Of a DNA stretch of 64,000 bases, positions 34,227 through 45,611 are shown piece by piece. The stretch covers positions 1,302,001 to 1,366,000 of the forward strand of contig NZ_WBKO01000001.1 of NCBI RefSeq assembly GCF_032842345.1, written 5' to 3'. A model generated the notes under the pieces. It did not search any database. It was not told the origin of the DNA and saw only the letters and a list, made by a program, of their open reading frames with translations. Both the position numbers and the translations under genes were made by a program. The stretch's first letter is position 1. Each line of letters opens with the position of its first letter. Source of the DNA: Methanoculleus caldifontis. Lineage in GTDB: Archaea > Halobacteriota > Methanomicrobia > Methanomicrobiales > Methanoculleaceae.

Positions 34227-35421
34227 GATCCGTCTCGTCGGGACCGCCCACGTCTCGCAGAAGAGTGTCGATGAAGTCCGGGCCGCGATCGAGGAGTTCC
34301 AGCCCGATATCGTCGGTGTCGAGCTCGACCAGGGCAGGTATGTCTCGCTCACGCAGGAGACGACCGAGGAGCCCCCGATCACCGAGATCCTCAAAGGCGG
34401 GAACTTCGGCCGGCTCCTCGTCCAGTGGGTGCTCGCCTACATCCAGCAGCGGATCGGCGCCGAGACCGGCGTGAAGCCCGGTGCCGAGATGCTGGCCGCC
34501 ATCGATGAGGCCAAAGCGCACCAGAAGCCCGTGGCGCTCATCGACCGGGATATCCGGATCACGCTTGCCCGGTTCTGGGGCAGGATGGGGGTCTGGGAGA
34601 AGATCAAGCTCACCGGGGCCCTGGTCTACTCGCTCGTGAGCGTCGAGAGGCAGCAGATCGAGGTGGACGAACTCATCGACCAGGACGTGGTGAGCGCCGC
34701 GATGGAGGAGTTCCGTAAGTTCTCTCCGCACGGTGCCCGCGCCCTGATCGATGAACGGGACGCGTACCTCGCGCACCAGATCCTGATGCTCGGCGGGCGG
34801 TACGAGCGGGTGCTCGCGGTCGTCGGTGCCGGGCACATCCGGGGGGTGGAGCGCTACCTCGATGCGCCGGCGACGCTGCCCCCGCTTGCAACCCTTACTG
34901 CCGAGTCGAAGGGCGGCCTGCCGTGGGCGAAGATCCTCGGCGTGGCCGTCACCGCCCTCTTCCTCCTCCTGATCGCGGCAATTGCCCTCTCCGGCGTGGG
35001 GCTCAACGTCCTGCTCGCCGCCCTCCTCTACTGGATCCTGATCAACGGGATCCTGAGTGCGGGATTCACCCTGCTTGCGGGGGGGCACCCCCTCTCGGCA
35101 GCCACGGCGTTTGCCGTCTCCTGGATGACGTCGCTCAACCCGCTGCTCGCGGCGGGGTGGTTTGCCGCCATCGTCGAGGCGAAGATCAGAAAGCCGGCCG
35201 CCGGTGAGTTCCGGCAGATCCTCGCGGCGGAGACGCTCTCGGAGATGCGGAGGATCCCGCTCTTCCGGGTGGTGCTGGTCGCCGCTCTTGCGAACGTCGG
35301 AAGCACGATCGGGACCTTCGCCTACTTCCTGTTCATCTTTCCGGTGCTCGGGATCGACCCTGCCACGGTCATCGTCGACGGCTTCTCGAATATGCTGCAG
35401 CTGATACAGGGCCTCTTCTAG
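34219..35421 (+). CDS. TraB-family protein with C-terminal membrane domain
   Basis: A 400-residue protein of the archaeal TraB family (TIGR00261). The soluble half contains LVGTAHVSQKSVDEVRAAI, VGVELDQGRYVSL and AVVGAGHIRGVERYL, the His/Glu/GxGH motifs shared with erythromycin-esterase/Tiki-type proteases and with pheromone-shutdown protein TraB. Residues from about 235 form several membrane helices. A protease role is suspected by homology; the target is unknown. It ends the guaAA unit. Confidence 0.88.
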   Translation: MAEIRLVGTAHVSQKSVDEVRAAIEEFQPDIVGVELDQGRYVSLTQETTEEPPITEILKGGNFGRLLVQWVLAYIQQRIGAETGVKPGAEMLAAIDEAKAHQKPVALIDRDIRITLARFWGRMGVWEKIKLTGALVYSLVSVERQQIEVDELIDQDVVSAAMEEFRKFSPHGARALIDERDAYLAHQILMLGGRYERVLAVVGAGHIRGVERYLDAPATLPPLATLTAESKGGLPWAKILGVAVTALFLLLIAAIALSGVGLNVLLAALLYWILINGILSAGFTLLAGGHPLSAATAFAVSWMTSLNPLLAAGWFAAIVEAKIRKPAAGEFRQILAAETLSEMRRIPLFRVVLVAALANVGSTIGTFAYFLFIFPVLGIDPATVIVDGFSNMLQLIQGLF

Positions 35422-35500
35422 GCGGCTGCTCTCCTGCCCGGGGGTCTTCCGACCCCCGTTTCCCCAAGGTATTTAGGCCAGGAGTGCCCACCATCGTTGC

Positions 35501-36028
35501 ATGAGTCCGATTGGTGGAACGGTTAATCTCGGTGTCACGGTCATACGGAGCAGGCACAGCGTCCGGAAGTACAAGGACAAGCCGATCGAGGAGAAGATCG
35601 TCAAGGATGCCCTCGACTGCGCGCGCCTTGCTCCGACCGCACGAAACGAGCAGCCCTGGCTCTTTGGGACCATCCAGAACCGCGAGACGCTGGCTGCGAT
35701 CGCGGGCCTGGCCGAGAACGGCAGGTTCATCGCCGATGCGCCCATCTGCTTCGCCGTCTTTGGAAGAAGGGACGCGAAGTACTATCTTGAAGACTGCTGT
35801 GCGGCCACGGTGCAGATCCTCCTCGCGCTCCAGGCATGGGGGGTCGGGTCCTGCTGGGTTGCGGGGGAGAAGAAGGACTACGCCGAGGACGTCCGGAAAC
35901 TCCTCAACGTCCCTGAAGGGTATGCGCTCGTCTCCCTCATCCCCGCGGGATACCCCGAAGAGATCAAGATCGCGCAGAAGAAGGTCATAGACGAGGTCGC
36001 CTTCTTCGAGCGCTACGAAGAAGAGTGA
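35501..36028 (+). CDS. Nitroreductase-family FMN oxidoreductase
   Basis: A 175-residue flavoprotein. VIRSRHSVRKYKDKPIEE and LDCARLAPTARNEQPWLFG are the FMN-binding N-terminal motifs; WGVGSCWVAGEKKDYAEDV and LIPAGYPEEIK form the C-terminal half. Shorter than many nitroreductases (about 200). The electron acceptor is not predictable. A T-run about 20 bases after the stop may terminate transcription. Confidence 0.9.
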   Translation: MSPIGGTVNLGVTVIRSRHSVRKYKDKPIEEKIVKDALDCARLAPTARNEQPWLFGTIQNRETLAAIAGLAENGRFIADAPICFAVFGRRDAKYYLEDCCAATVQILLALQAWGVGSCWVAGEKKDYAEDVRKLLNVPEGYALVSLIPAGYPEEIKIAQKKVIDEVAFFERYEEE

Positions 36029-36047
36029 GTCACTCATATAAATCCAC

Positions 36048-36054
36048 TTTTTTT
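36048..36054 (+). terminator. U-rich terminator after nitroreductase
   Basis: Seven consecutive T about 20 bases after the stop codon, preceding the convergent DUF2115 gene. Confidence 0.45.
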
Positions 36055-36102
36055 GCCGCCCTGGCCTGATCCTGGCGCACTCGTGCGGAGACTCCGCTCT
36101 TC

Positions 36103-36660
36103 TCAAACCTCGCTCTGCTTTGCCGGGCAGTAGGGGCAGAGAGCGTTTGAGACGTCGTCGGCCTTCTCCCGGACGGGGCAGAGGTACTCGCCGTCCCTGA
36201 CCTCGACCTCGAGCCCGCCGGGAAAGGGCGTGCCCACCGGGTGGGCGGGGCGGCCGAGGACGAAGATGTTGAACGCGGCAAGGAGGAAGTAGAGGAGCTC
36301 AAGGTGCTCCTCCTCTTCGTCGGTGTTCAGGCATGTCCTCTCGACCATCCCGCAGAAGTCCTGGAACTCCTCTGCAAGCGGCCCGTCCTCCAGCTCCGGG
36401 TTGCCCCGGCGCATGGTGGCGATCAGGGTATGATGCGTCTCAAAGATCATCTCCATCATCCGCGGGTAGAGGCGCCGGCGGTACCCGGCGGGGACGGACT
36501 GGAGGTCGCGCTCCATCCTGCCCCGCATCGCCTGGAGGTCGAAGAGCGAGTAGCCGGAGACCTCGCGGTAGAGGGCGGCCGCAAGTTCCCTCCGCGTCGT
36601 TGCCGGCCGGAGACGGGCGCAGGCACGGCGGATGCCTGCCGGGCCACGAGTCGCGCTCAT
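36103..36660 (-). CDS. DUF2115 (UPF0305) family protein
   Basis: About 185 residues from ATG 36660, function unknown. The C-terminal segment YLCPVREKADDVSNALCPYCPAKQ resembles the Cys-containing end I recall for the methanogen family UPF0305/DUF2115, suggesting a metal site (three Cys visible). The rest is helical and charged. An alternative start further upstream at ATG 36696 (or TTG 36699) would add 12-13 residues; neither start has a clear ribosome site. Confidence 0.7.
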   Translation of the reverse strand: MSATRGPAGIRRACARLRPATTRRELAAALYREVSGYSLFDLQAMRGRMERDLQSVPAGYRRRLYPRMMEMIFETHHTLIATMRRGNPELEDGPLAEEFQDFCGMVERTCLNTDEEEEHLELLYFLLAAFNIFVLGRPAHPVGTPFPGGLEVEVRDGEYLCPVREKADDVSNALCPYCPAKQSEV

Positions 36661-36875
36661 CGGATCACGCGGATAACATTCGACCCCCGGGTGCATCAAT
36701 GATGCCCCGGTGCGACCCTGGGGGTGCAGTCATGCTTCATCCGGCCGGGCGGCACGTTGTGCCGCCCTGAAGATGGGAGGACGTGTAAAAAGAGGTGTGG
36801 TGCCCGGGAGCCGCACGGGCTTACCCTCCTGGCCTGCCTGGGGGGAGGGTCCGGGGGTATGGCATGGTGTCGCGG

Positions 36876-38629
<1,754 letters not shown>

Positions 38630-38646
38630 GCTCACCTGTCTATCAG

Positions 38647-38674
38647 ATGGTAGAAGGAAGTTTCCTTCTACCAT
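38647..38674. promoter_or_regulatory. Palindromic operator in front of amt1 (NrpR-like)
   Basis: A perfect inverted repeat with 13-base arms (ATGGTAGAAGGAA and TTCCTTCTACCAT) and a 2-base centre, lying 18-45 bases before the amt1 start and just after the minus-strand TATA-like CATAAATATGG. Its half-site AACTTCCTTC (read on the minus strand) is identical to half-sites before amt2 and amt3. Position at the likely transcription start suits a repressor of the NrpR type, which in methanogens binds GGAA-N6-TTCC. Confidence 0.75.
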
Positions 38675-38897
38675 ATTTATGTGTTTCTATTTTTGTGCGG
38701 GGCCCTCGGCGTGAGCAGCCTTCCCGGGCGTCGCCCGTCGGGGCGCGGATACTTCTGCACTGCTCTCTCCGGCTGGCGGTACTGTATCCTATGCGCGGAT
38801 CTGTCCGGGGTGCTCCGATCGTGTTTGCGGGATCTCTGTTCCTGCGCTGCGCGCGATGGGGCTGTCGGATCGGCGGCATCGCCCTTTTTTTAAAAAA

Positions 38898-38929
38898 CTT
38901 TATATGCATAGGAAGGTAACTTCCTTCCA
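38898..38929 (+). promoter_or_regulatory. TATA box and GGAA-N6-TTCC operator of amt2
   Basis: ACTTTATATGCAT (38898-38910) is a clear TATA box. It is followed at once by GGAAGGTAACTTCCTTCC (38912-38929), containing GGAA-N6-TTCC. The operator sits between TATA box and expected start site, ideal for repression. The gene start is 51 bases further on. Confidence 0.75.
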
Positions 38930-38979
38930 ATGTATGGTGACGGCTACCTCTATGAAATGGACGTCCCGGGGGCCGGAGC

Positions 38980-40173
38980 ATGATTGATTCCGGTGCTACG
39001 GCGTTTGTCCTCATCTGTACGGCTATGGTCATGCTGATGACTCCTGGCGTGGGGCTCTTCTACGGCGGGCTCGTGCGGCGGAAGAACTTCATCTCCATGA
39101 TCGCGCTGGCGTTCATTGCATTTGCCGTCGTCGCCCTCCAGTGGGTGATCTTCGGCTACAGTCTGGCCTTCGGGTCCGATATCGGCGGGCTGATCGGAAA
39201 CCTCGATTACGTCTTCCTGCATGGCGTCGGCATGGACGGCGACGGCATCCCCGACCTGCTCTTCATGGTCTTCCAGCTGGTCTTTGCCGGGCTGACTTTG
39301 GCCATCGTCACGTCGGCGGTCGCCGAACGGGTGAAGCTGAGTTCGTTCATCATCTTCGGCCTGCTCTGGACGACGCTGGTGTATGACCCGCTCGCCCACT
39401 GGGCGTGGGGTGGGGGCTGGGCAGCGCAGCTCGGGGCCCTGGACTTCGCGGGCGGAACGGTCGTCCACATCAGTTCCGGGTTCTCCGCGCTCGCGCTCGC
39501 ACTCGTCATCGGGAAGCGCGTCGGGTTCGGGCAGTACAGCATGGAGCCCCACAACATCCCGATGACCCTGCTCGGAGGGGCGCTCCTGTGGTTCGGGTGG
39601 TTCGGGTTCAACGCCGGCAGCGCGCTGGCAGCCGACGGCCTGGCAGCCAACGCCTTCGTTGTCACCATTATCGCCGCGGCCGCAGGGGCTCTTGCCTGGC
39701 TCTTCGCTGCCTGGATTCGCGGCAAGCCGAGTTCGGTCGGCATGATCAGCGGCGCCCTCGCCGGGCTTGTCGCCATAACTCCGGCGGCCGGGTTCGTCGA
39801 TCCCATGGCTTCGATTGCGATCGGTGCGGTCGCAGGCATCATCTGCTACTGGGCCCTGCTCTTCCGGATGCGGAAGGGTCTGGACGAGAGCCTGGACGCC
39901 TGGGCCGTCCACGGCGTCGGTGGTTTCTGGGGCGCTCTGGCGACCGGTATCTTTGCGGTTGCGGCAGTCGGCGGTGTCGATGGCCTGCTCTACGGAAACC
40001 TCGGCCAGTTCGTCATTCAACTGGTTGATGCGGCTGTCGTCGTCCTCTACGCCTTCGTCGTGACCTTCGTGCTTGCCAAAGTCGTCGACACGGCGCTGGG
40101 GCTCCGGGTGAGCGAGGAGGAAGAATATGTCGGGTTGGATATCGCACAGCATGGGGAATCGACCCAGCTGTGA
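38980..40173 (+). CDS. amt: Ammonium transporter 2
   Basis: A 397-residue Amt without a cleavable signal. It begins [21 protein letters not shown]-like sequence, the usual Amt helix 1, followed by [12 protein letters not shown]. Pore His residues are in [13 protein letters not shown] and [15 protein letters not shown]. It is closely related to amt3: long stretches around 39507-39660 and 41449-41600 are almost identical in DNA. It is followed after 13 bases by glnK2. Confidence 0.96.
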   Translation: MIDSGATAFVLICTAMVMLMTPGVGLFYGGLVRRKNFISMIALAFIAFAVVALQWVIFGYSLAFGSDIGGLIGNLDYVFLHGVGMDGDGIPDLLFMVFQLVFAGLTLAIVTSAVAERVKLSSFIIFGLLWTTLVYDPLAHWAWGGGWAAQLGALDFAGGTVVHISSGFSALALALVIGKRVGFGQYSMEPHNIPMTLLGGALLWFGWFGFNAGSALAADGLAANAFVVTIIAAAAGALAWLFAAWIRGKPSSVGMISGALAGLVAITPAAGFVDPMASIAIGAVAGIICYWALLFRMRKGLDESLDAWAVHGVGGFWGALATGIFAVAAVGGVDGLLYGNLGQFVIQLVDAAVVVLYAFVVTFVLAKVVDTALGLRVSEEEEYVGLDIAQHGESTQL

Positions 40174-40186
40174 GGCGGTGATTGGC

Positions 40187-40525
40187 ATGAAGATGGTTAC
40201 GGCAATTATCAGGCCTGAGAAGTTTGATTCGGTAAAATCGGCCCTTGAGGCGAGCGGGATCTATGGTATGACCATCAGCGAAGTGCGGGGGCGCGGAGCA
40301 CAGAAGGGGATCTCGCTCCAGTTCAGGGGCAAGACGGTGCCGGTCGATCTCATCCCCAAGATGAAGATCGAGATGGTGGTCAAGAGCGCAGAGGTGGACG
40401 AGGTCATCCGGATCATCCGGGAGCACGGGCGGACCGGAAAGTTCGGGGACGGCCGGGTCTTCGTGATGCCCATCGAGACCATGTGCAAGGTGCGGACCGA
40501 CGAGGTCGACCCGGTCGACCAATAA
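40187..40525 (+). CDS. glnK: GlnK/PII nitrogen regulator 2
   Basis: 112 residues from ATG 40187, placed by AGGCGGTGA 6 bases upstream. The PII core is intact (SEVRGRGAQKGI, GKFGDGRVFVMPIETMCKVRT). In the T-loop position 51 is Val and position 46 Phe, so the Tyr used for uridylylation in enterobacteria is absent; regulation would rest on nucleotides and 2-oxoglutarate alone. Paired with amt2. Confidence 0.96.
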   Translation: MKMVTAIIRPEKFDSVKSALEASGIYGMTISEVRGRGAQKGISLQFRGKTVPVDLIPKMKIEMVVKSAEVDEVIRIIREHGRTGKFGDGRVFVMPIETMCKVRTDEVDPVDQ

Positions 40526-40528
40526 TCC

Positions 40529-40534
40529 TTTTTT
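40529..40534 (+). terminator. U-rich terminator after glnK2
   Basis: Six T directly after the glnK2 stop codon, separating the amt2-glnK2 unit from amt3. Confidence 0.5.
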
Positions 40535-40685
40535 CTCTCCTCCGAACGTGCTCTGCTCCTGATCCGATGCGAACCGGGGCCGCAGGCGGGCCGCACCACG
40601 CTCCTCCTGGTGGATGGCCTGCCCGCCGGCCCTCCGGATCTGCCGGCCCCCTTTGGTTCTTTCGCCATCGAAGTGTATTAGAAAC

Positions 40686-40716
40686 GCTTAAATTATGTGG
40701 AAAGCAACTTCCTTCT
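40686..40716 (+). promoter_or_regulatory. TATA box and GGAA-N6-TTCC operator of amt3
   Basis: CTTAAATTA (40686-40694) is followed by GGAAAGCAACTTCC (40699-40712), the third copy of the operator, with the same AACTTCCTTC half-site. Initiation here leaves a leader of roughly 200 bases before amt3, much longer than for amt2. Confidence 0.7.
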
Positions 40717-40918
40717 AACAGATGGCGGTATAGCGTCCCCGTATACTGTCGCACGGCAGAGCCGTCCGTTTGAGGTCCCAGCAGAGACATCCTGCGCGAT
40801 CACCGGCCGGGTGAAGAGACAGGGCCGTTCGTCTCGTCCCGATTTGTGAAAAGTCCGTGATGTCCGAGAAGAGGCACAAGCCGGTAGCGAACGCCATCTG
40901 TCACCAGGAGGAAGGAGC
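40717..40918 (+). other. Long leader of amt3
   Basis: About 200 bases between the operator and the amt3 start, holding no convincing gene on either strand. It ends in a strong purine-rich ribosome site, GGAGGAAGGAGC. Its length invites a search for RNA structure; none was obvious by eye. Confidence 0.35.
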
Positions 40919-42115
40919 ATGGTGCTTGATAATGGCGATACAGCGTTTATTCTGATCTGTACAGCGTTGGTTATGTTGATGACGCCGGGAGTGGGGCTCT
41001 TCTACGGCGGATTAGTTCGACGAAAGAACCTGATCTCGATGGTTGCCCTCTCGTTCGTTGCACTCTCGATCGTTACGCTTCAATGGGTTTTCTTCGGCTA
41101 CAGTCTGGCCTTTGGGCCCGATATCTCCGGGATCATCGGGTCGTTCACGTTCATCGGGCTTGAAGGCGTCGGAACAACCGGCGACGGCATCCCCGACCTG
41201 CTCTTCATGGTCTTCCAGATGGCCTTCGCTGCGATTGCCCTTGCCATCGTCACGTCGGCGGTCGCCGAACGGGTGAAGCTGAGTTCGTTCATCGTCTTCG
41301 GCCTGCTCTGGACGACGCTGATCTACGATCCGATCGCCCACTGGGTATGGGGCGGGGGCTGGGCTGCACAGATGGGCATCGTTGACTTTGCGGGCGGCAT
41401 CGTCATCCATATCTCGGCAGGCTTCTCGGCGCTCGCACTCGCGCTCGTCATCGGGAAGCGCGTCGGGTTCGGGCAGTACAGCATGGATCCCCACAACATC
41501 CCGATGACCCTGCTCGGAGGAGCGCTCCTGTGGTTCGGGTGGTTCGGGTTCAACGCCGGCAGCGCGCTGGCGGCCGACGGCCTGGCGGCCAATGCCTTCG
41601 TCGTGACCAACATCTCCGCCGCGTCCGGGGCGCTGGCATGGATGGGGGCGTCATGGGTCCGGGGCAAACCGAGCTCGCTCGGCATGATCAGCGGTGCCAT
41701 TGCCGGACTCGGCGCGATCACCCCGGCGGCAGGATTTGTCGGGCCCCTGGCGGCGGTCGTGATCGGCACGGTCTCCGGTCTGCTCTGTTACTACGCCCTG
41801 CTCTTCCGGATCAGGAAGGGCCTGGACGAGAGTCTGGACGCCTGGGCAATCCACGGCGTGGGAGGGTTCTGGGGAACGCTTTCGATTGGTATTTTTGCGA
41901 TCGCTTCCATAGGTGGTGTGAGCGGCCTCATCGCAGGAGCCGGAGAGCAGTTCCTTCTGCAGGCGTTCGGCGCCGTAGCCGTCACGGTCTTCTCGTTTGC
42001 GGGGACGTACGTCATAGCACGGTGTGTCGATGCGCTGATGGGTCTCCGGGTGAGTGAAGACGAAGAGTATGTCGGGCTGGACATCTCCCAGCACGGTGAG
42101 TCCATTCAGGTCTAG
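40919..42115 (+). CDS. amt: Ammonium transporter 3
   Basis: A 398-residue Amt, paralogue of amt2, no cleavable signal. Pore His in [13 protein letters not shown] and [15 protein letters not shown]. The C-terminal tail ([20 protein letters not shown]) matches that of Amt2 and is the region contacted by GlnK in known Amt-GlnK complexes. Followed after 9 bases by glnK3. Confidence 0.96.
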   Translation: MVLDNGDTAFILICTALVMLMTPGVGLFYGGLVRRKNLISMVALSFVALSIVTLQWVFFGYSLAFGPDISGIIGSFTFIGLEGVGTTGDGIPDLLFMVFQMAFAAIALAIVTSAVAERVKLSSFIVFGLLWTTLIYDPIAHWVWGGGWAAQMGIVDFAGGIVIHISAGFSALALALVIGKRVGFGQYSMDPHNIPMTLLGGALLWFGWFGFNAGSALAADGLAANAFVVTNISAASGALAWMGASWVRGKPSSLGMISGAIAGLGAITPAAGFVGPLAAVVIGTVSGLLCYYALLFRIRKGLDESLDAWAIHGVGGFWGTLSIGIFAIASIGGVSGLIAGAGEQFLLQAFGAVAVTVFSFAGTYVIARCVDALMGLRVSEDEEYVGLDISQHGESIQV

Positions 42116-42463
<348 letters not shown>

Positions 42464-43104
42464 CTATTTTGGGTTGTTCCGGAGGGCCTTTGCCCTTGAG
42501 GGGCGGTTGGTGCCATAGAATGTCAAGCTCCGGACATTCAGTTTGCTGCCACTCGCACCTTCGCACCTCTGGTGCTCAAACTCCGTTCCTTCAGGAACGT
42601 CGTTCTTCGGTGCTCCTGCTCCCGTTCTCGAAGCCTAGCGGTTTCTCAAGCTCCGGACATGCCGTCCGTCACACCTTCGGCCCGTCGCCAGTCCAAGACC
42701 TTCGGTCTTCTCCAGCGATGTCCCGTGGGGACCTCGCCTATCGCCACGCACTGCCCCCGCCCCTCGGGGCGGGGGAGGAGGCCGAAGGCCGGCGGGGTGG
42801 GGGTTACAGGTGTCCAGGTACAAGGTAGAGACAGGGGAGGGGGGCATGCCCCCCTCGCACCTATCGGTGCTCTAGCTTGCTACGCTCGCACTCCGCACCC
42901 TTCGGATGCTCGAGCTCCGGGCGTTCCGCCCATCGCACTCCCCGTCAGCCCCTCCCCCAATGGCGATACTCCCACGGTCCACTGCACTGGGATCTCCCTC
43001 ATTTGTAGGTTTTACCTAACAAGACTCACAAACACTGATGTTTTCTGCCTCCCGGGCTCGCCCTTCCCGGGGTTTGCACTTCCCCAACCCCTCCTATAAC
43101 GCCC
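42464..43104. repeat. Composite dispersed-repeat region B
   Basis: A 641-base spacer after glnK3 of short repeated words and partial palindromes: TCAAGCTCCGGACAT near 42525 and 42646, TTCTCGAAGCC-N5-TTTCTCAAGCTCCGG near 42625-42655 (matching 15.9 kb and, inverted, 31.6 kb), and CTCCGGGCGTTCCGCC near 42915 (matching 16.04 and 16.18 kb). A GC-rich stretch around 42750-42840 precedes them. No gene is convincing on either strand. Confidence 0.65.
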
Positions 43105-44067
43105 TCACCCCCTGAACTGCGGCAGGATCTCCTTTGCGGCGAACTCCATGAACTCCCGCTGCTGCTGTCCGATCTGATGAATGCAGACGTGGTCGAACCC
43201 CTTCCTGACGCTCTCCTCGATCTTTTTTATGTAGGGCTCCGGGTCGGGACCGCAGACGACATGCTCTGCGACATCCTCCGGTGTCGCCATCTTCGCCACC
43301 TGCTCGTAGTGGACGGGGGTGGGGAGGAGCCTGTTGAGTTCCCCGGTGTTTGCCGGTATCGGCCACTGCTCGTAAGCGGTCCTCTGTCCTTCCTCCTCGG
43401 TCTCGGCCCAGCAGACCGAGGCCTCGACGTATGCCGGTTTATCGCCGCCCCCGGAGTCCCGGAAGATGATAAGGCTCTCCTCGTCGTTGGTGCCGGCATT
43501 GATGAACCCGTCACCGACCCGCGCGGCCATGGACGCGCTGATCGGGCCTTCCGACGCGATGTAGATCGGGGGGAGTTTCTCGGGAAGCGAGAAGACCTGC
43601 GCGTTCTCAAGCGTGTAGAACGAGCCGTAATAGTCCTGCATCCCCCCCTTCCAGAGCGTCCGGATAACCTCCACTGCCTCCTCAAGCATCTCTATCCTGA
43701 TCGGTGCCGGGGGCCAGCGGTCGCCGAAGACGTGCTCGTTCAGGTTCTCGCCCGACCCGAGGCCGAGAGCGAACCTCCCCGGCATCATCATGGCGGCGGT
43801 TGCGGCGGCCTGGGCGATGATGCCGGGGTGAATCCGTATCGTCGGGCAGGTGACCCCCGTCACCAGCGGGAGGGCCGCCGTCACCTGAGAGATCCCGCCG
43901 ATGACGCCCCAGACGAACGGGCTCTGTCCCTGTCGGGTCGTCCAGGGGTGGTAGTGATCCGATATCATGGCAAACATAAACCCGGCGTCCTCCGCCTGCC
44001 GGGAGTTGCAGACGAGATCCAGGGGTTCGTGCTCCTCGCATGCCAGTTTATAACCTATCTCGACCAT
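43105..44067 (-). CDS. F420-dependent LLM-class oxidoreductase (TIGR03557 family)
   Basis: A 320-residue TIM-barrel enzyme related to F420-dependent glucose-6-phosphate dehydrogenase and secondary-alcohol dehydrogenase. [20 protein letters not shown] with the active-site His, [20 protein letters not shown], and [18 protein letters not shown] with a catalytic-type Glu are family hallmarks. It would transfer hydride between F420 and an unknown small substrate. Monocistronic. Confidence 0.9.
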   Translation of the reverse strand: MVEIGYKLACEEHEPLDLVCNSRQAEDAGFMFAMISDHYHPWTTRQGQSPFVWGVIGGISQVTAALPLVTGVTCPTIRIHPGIIAQAAATAAMMMPGRFALGLGSGENLNEHVFGDRWPPAPIRIEMLEEAVEVIRTLWKGGMQDYYGSFYTLENAQVFSLPEKLPPIYIASEGPISASMAARVGDGFINAGTNDEESLIIFRDSGGGDKPAYVEASVCWAETEEEGQRTAYEQWPIPANTGELNRLLPTPVHYEQVAKMATPEDVAEHVVCGPDPEPYIKKIEESVRKGFDHVCIHQIGQQQREFMEFAAKEILPQFRG

Positions 44068-44186
44068 CCGTCATCACATCCGTGCCGCTATCGGCCGCTC
44101 CCGTATTCTCCGGGCATCACGGGGGCGGCGCGGGCGCCCGCTACCTCGCGCATCCGGGTTCATATATGTTTCCCCGGTCCGGCACC

Positions 44187-44197
44187 CCATAAATACA
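44187..44197 (+). promoter_or_regulatory. TATA box of the HPS-RraA gene
   Basis: CCATAAATACA lies about 25 bases before ATG 44219, so transcription probably starts at or next to the start codon and the message is likely leaderless. Confidence 0.5.
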
Positions 44198-44218
44198 ATC
44201 TTTGCCATACAGTACGGC

Positions 44219-45508
44219 ATGGCAACGCCGGTTCTCCAGGTGGCGCTCGATCTCCTCGAGCTCGATCGTGCGGTAGAAATCGCGGATGAGGCGGTCCGTG
44301 GTGGTGCGGACTGGATCGAGGCCGGAACGCCCCTTATCAAGAGCGAGGGGATGCAGGCCGTGCGAACGCTCCGCGAGCGCTTCCCCGGCCACGAGATCGT
44401 CGCGGACATGAAGGTCGCCGACACCGGCGCCGTCGAGGTGGAGATGGCCGCGAAGTCCGGCGCCGGTATCGTCTGCATCCTCGGCGACGCCGACGATACC
44501 GTGATCGCCGAAGCGGTTCGCTCGGCTCGCAAATATGGCGTCCGGATCATGGCCGATCTCATCAACGTCGGCGACCCCGTCTCCCGTTCCCGCGAACTCG
44601 CGGCACTCGGCGTCGACTACATCAACGCCCACGTGGGCATCGACCAGCAGATGCTCGGCAAGTCGTCGCTCGACCTCCTCCGTCGCCTCGCCGGGGAGGT
44701 GGGCGTCCCGGTCGCCGTCGCGGGAGGACTGGACGCAGCGACCGCATCTGAGGCGGTCGCCGCTGGGGCCTCGGTCGTCATCGTGGGAGGGAACATCATC
44801 AAGGCCGCCGACGTGGCCGGGGCGGCGCGGCGGGTCAGGGAAGCCATCGACCGGCCCGAGATCCGGCCGCGGGAGGAGGAGAGCCAGGATGCCGCCATCC
44901 GCCGTCTCTTCGAAGCGGTCTCCGCACCGAACGTCACCGACGCCATGCACCGGAAAGGGGCGATGTCAGGCGTCTTCTCCCTCTGCGGCCGGGTAAAGGC
45001 AGTCGGGAGGGCGGTGACGGTCCGGACCGTCGCCGGGGACTGGGCAAAGCCCGTCGAGGCGATCGACGTCGCGGGACCGGGCGATCTCCTCGTCATCAGC
45101 AATGACGGCAGGACGGACGTCGCGCCCTGGGGGGAACTTGCCACCCATTCCGCGAAGAACCGGGGGATCGCGGGCGTCGTGATCGACGGGGCGGTCAGGG
45201 ACGTCGACGACATCCGGGAGATGAAGTTCCCGGTCTTTGCCACGGCGACCGTCCCGAACGCCGGGGACCCCAAGGGCCTTGGGGAGATCAACACCGAGAT
45301 CGCCTGCTGCGGCCAGGAGGTGCGGCCGGGGGACTGGATCGTCGCCGACGAGAGCGGCGTCGTGGTGGTCCCGCGGGAACGGGCCTACGAGGTCGCGCGC
45401 CGGGCGATGGAGGTCAAAAAGACCGAGGAGAGAATCCGCGAGGAGATCCGGCGCGGAAAGACGCTCTCGGAGATCTCCGAACTCCTGAAATGGGAGAAGC
45501 GGCGCTGA
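44219..45508 (+). CDS. Bifunctional 3-hexulose-6-phosphate synthase / RraA-like protein
   Basis: A 429-residue fusion. Residues 1-210 are the hexulose-6-phosphate synthase barrel ([48 protein letters not shown]). Residues about 230-390 are an RraA/demethylmenaquinone-methyltransferase-like fold ([38 protein letters not shown]), followed by a basic helical tail. The synthase half pairs with hxlB at 7305 to turn fructose 6-phosphate into ribulose 5-phosphate plus formaldehyde. The RraA half is of unknown function in archaea, perhaps an aldolase-type activity. Confidence 0.93.
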   Translation: MATPVLQVALDLLELDRAVEIADEAVRGGADWIEAGTPLIKSEGMQAVRTLRERFPGHEIVADMKVADTGAVEVEMAAKSGAGIVCILGDADDTVIAEAVRSARKYGVRIMADLINVGDPVSRSRELAALGVDYINAHVGIDQQMLGKSSLDLLRRLAGEVGVPVAVAGGLDAATASEAVAAGASVVIVGGNIIKAADVAGAARRVREAIDRPEIRPREEESQDAAIRRLFEAVSAPNVTDAMHRKGAMSGVFSLCGRVKAVGRAVTVRTVAGDWAKPVEAIDVAGPGDLLVISNDGRTDVAPWGELATHSAKNRGIAGVVIDGAVRDVDDIREMKFPVFATATVPNAGDPKGLGEINTEIACCGQEVRPGDWIVADESGVVVVPRERAYEVARRAMEVKKTEERIREEIRRGKTLSEISELLKWEKRR

Positions 45509-45611
45509 CCGCGGACGAGCACTATCCATACCCGAATATATGCCGGGGTGAAGGACGGTCTATATCGGGTTTCGTCTGAAAACCCGCTTCTCTGCCGGAT
45601 GAGAGGGTATC

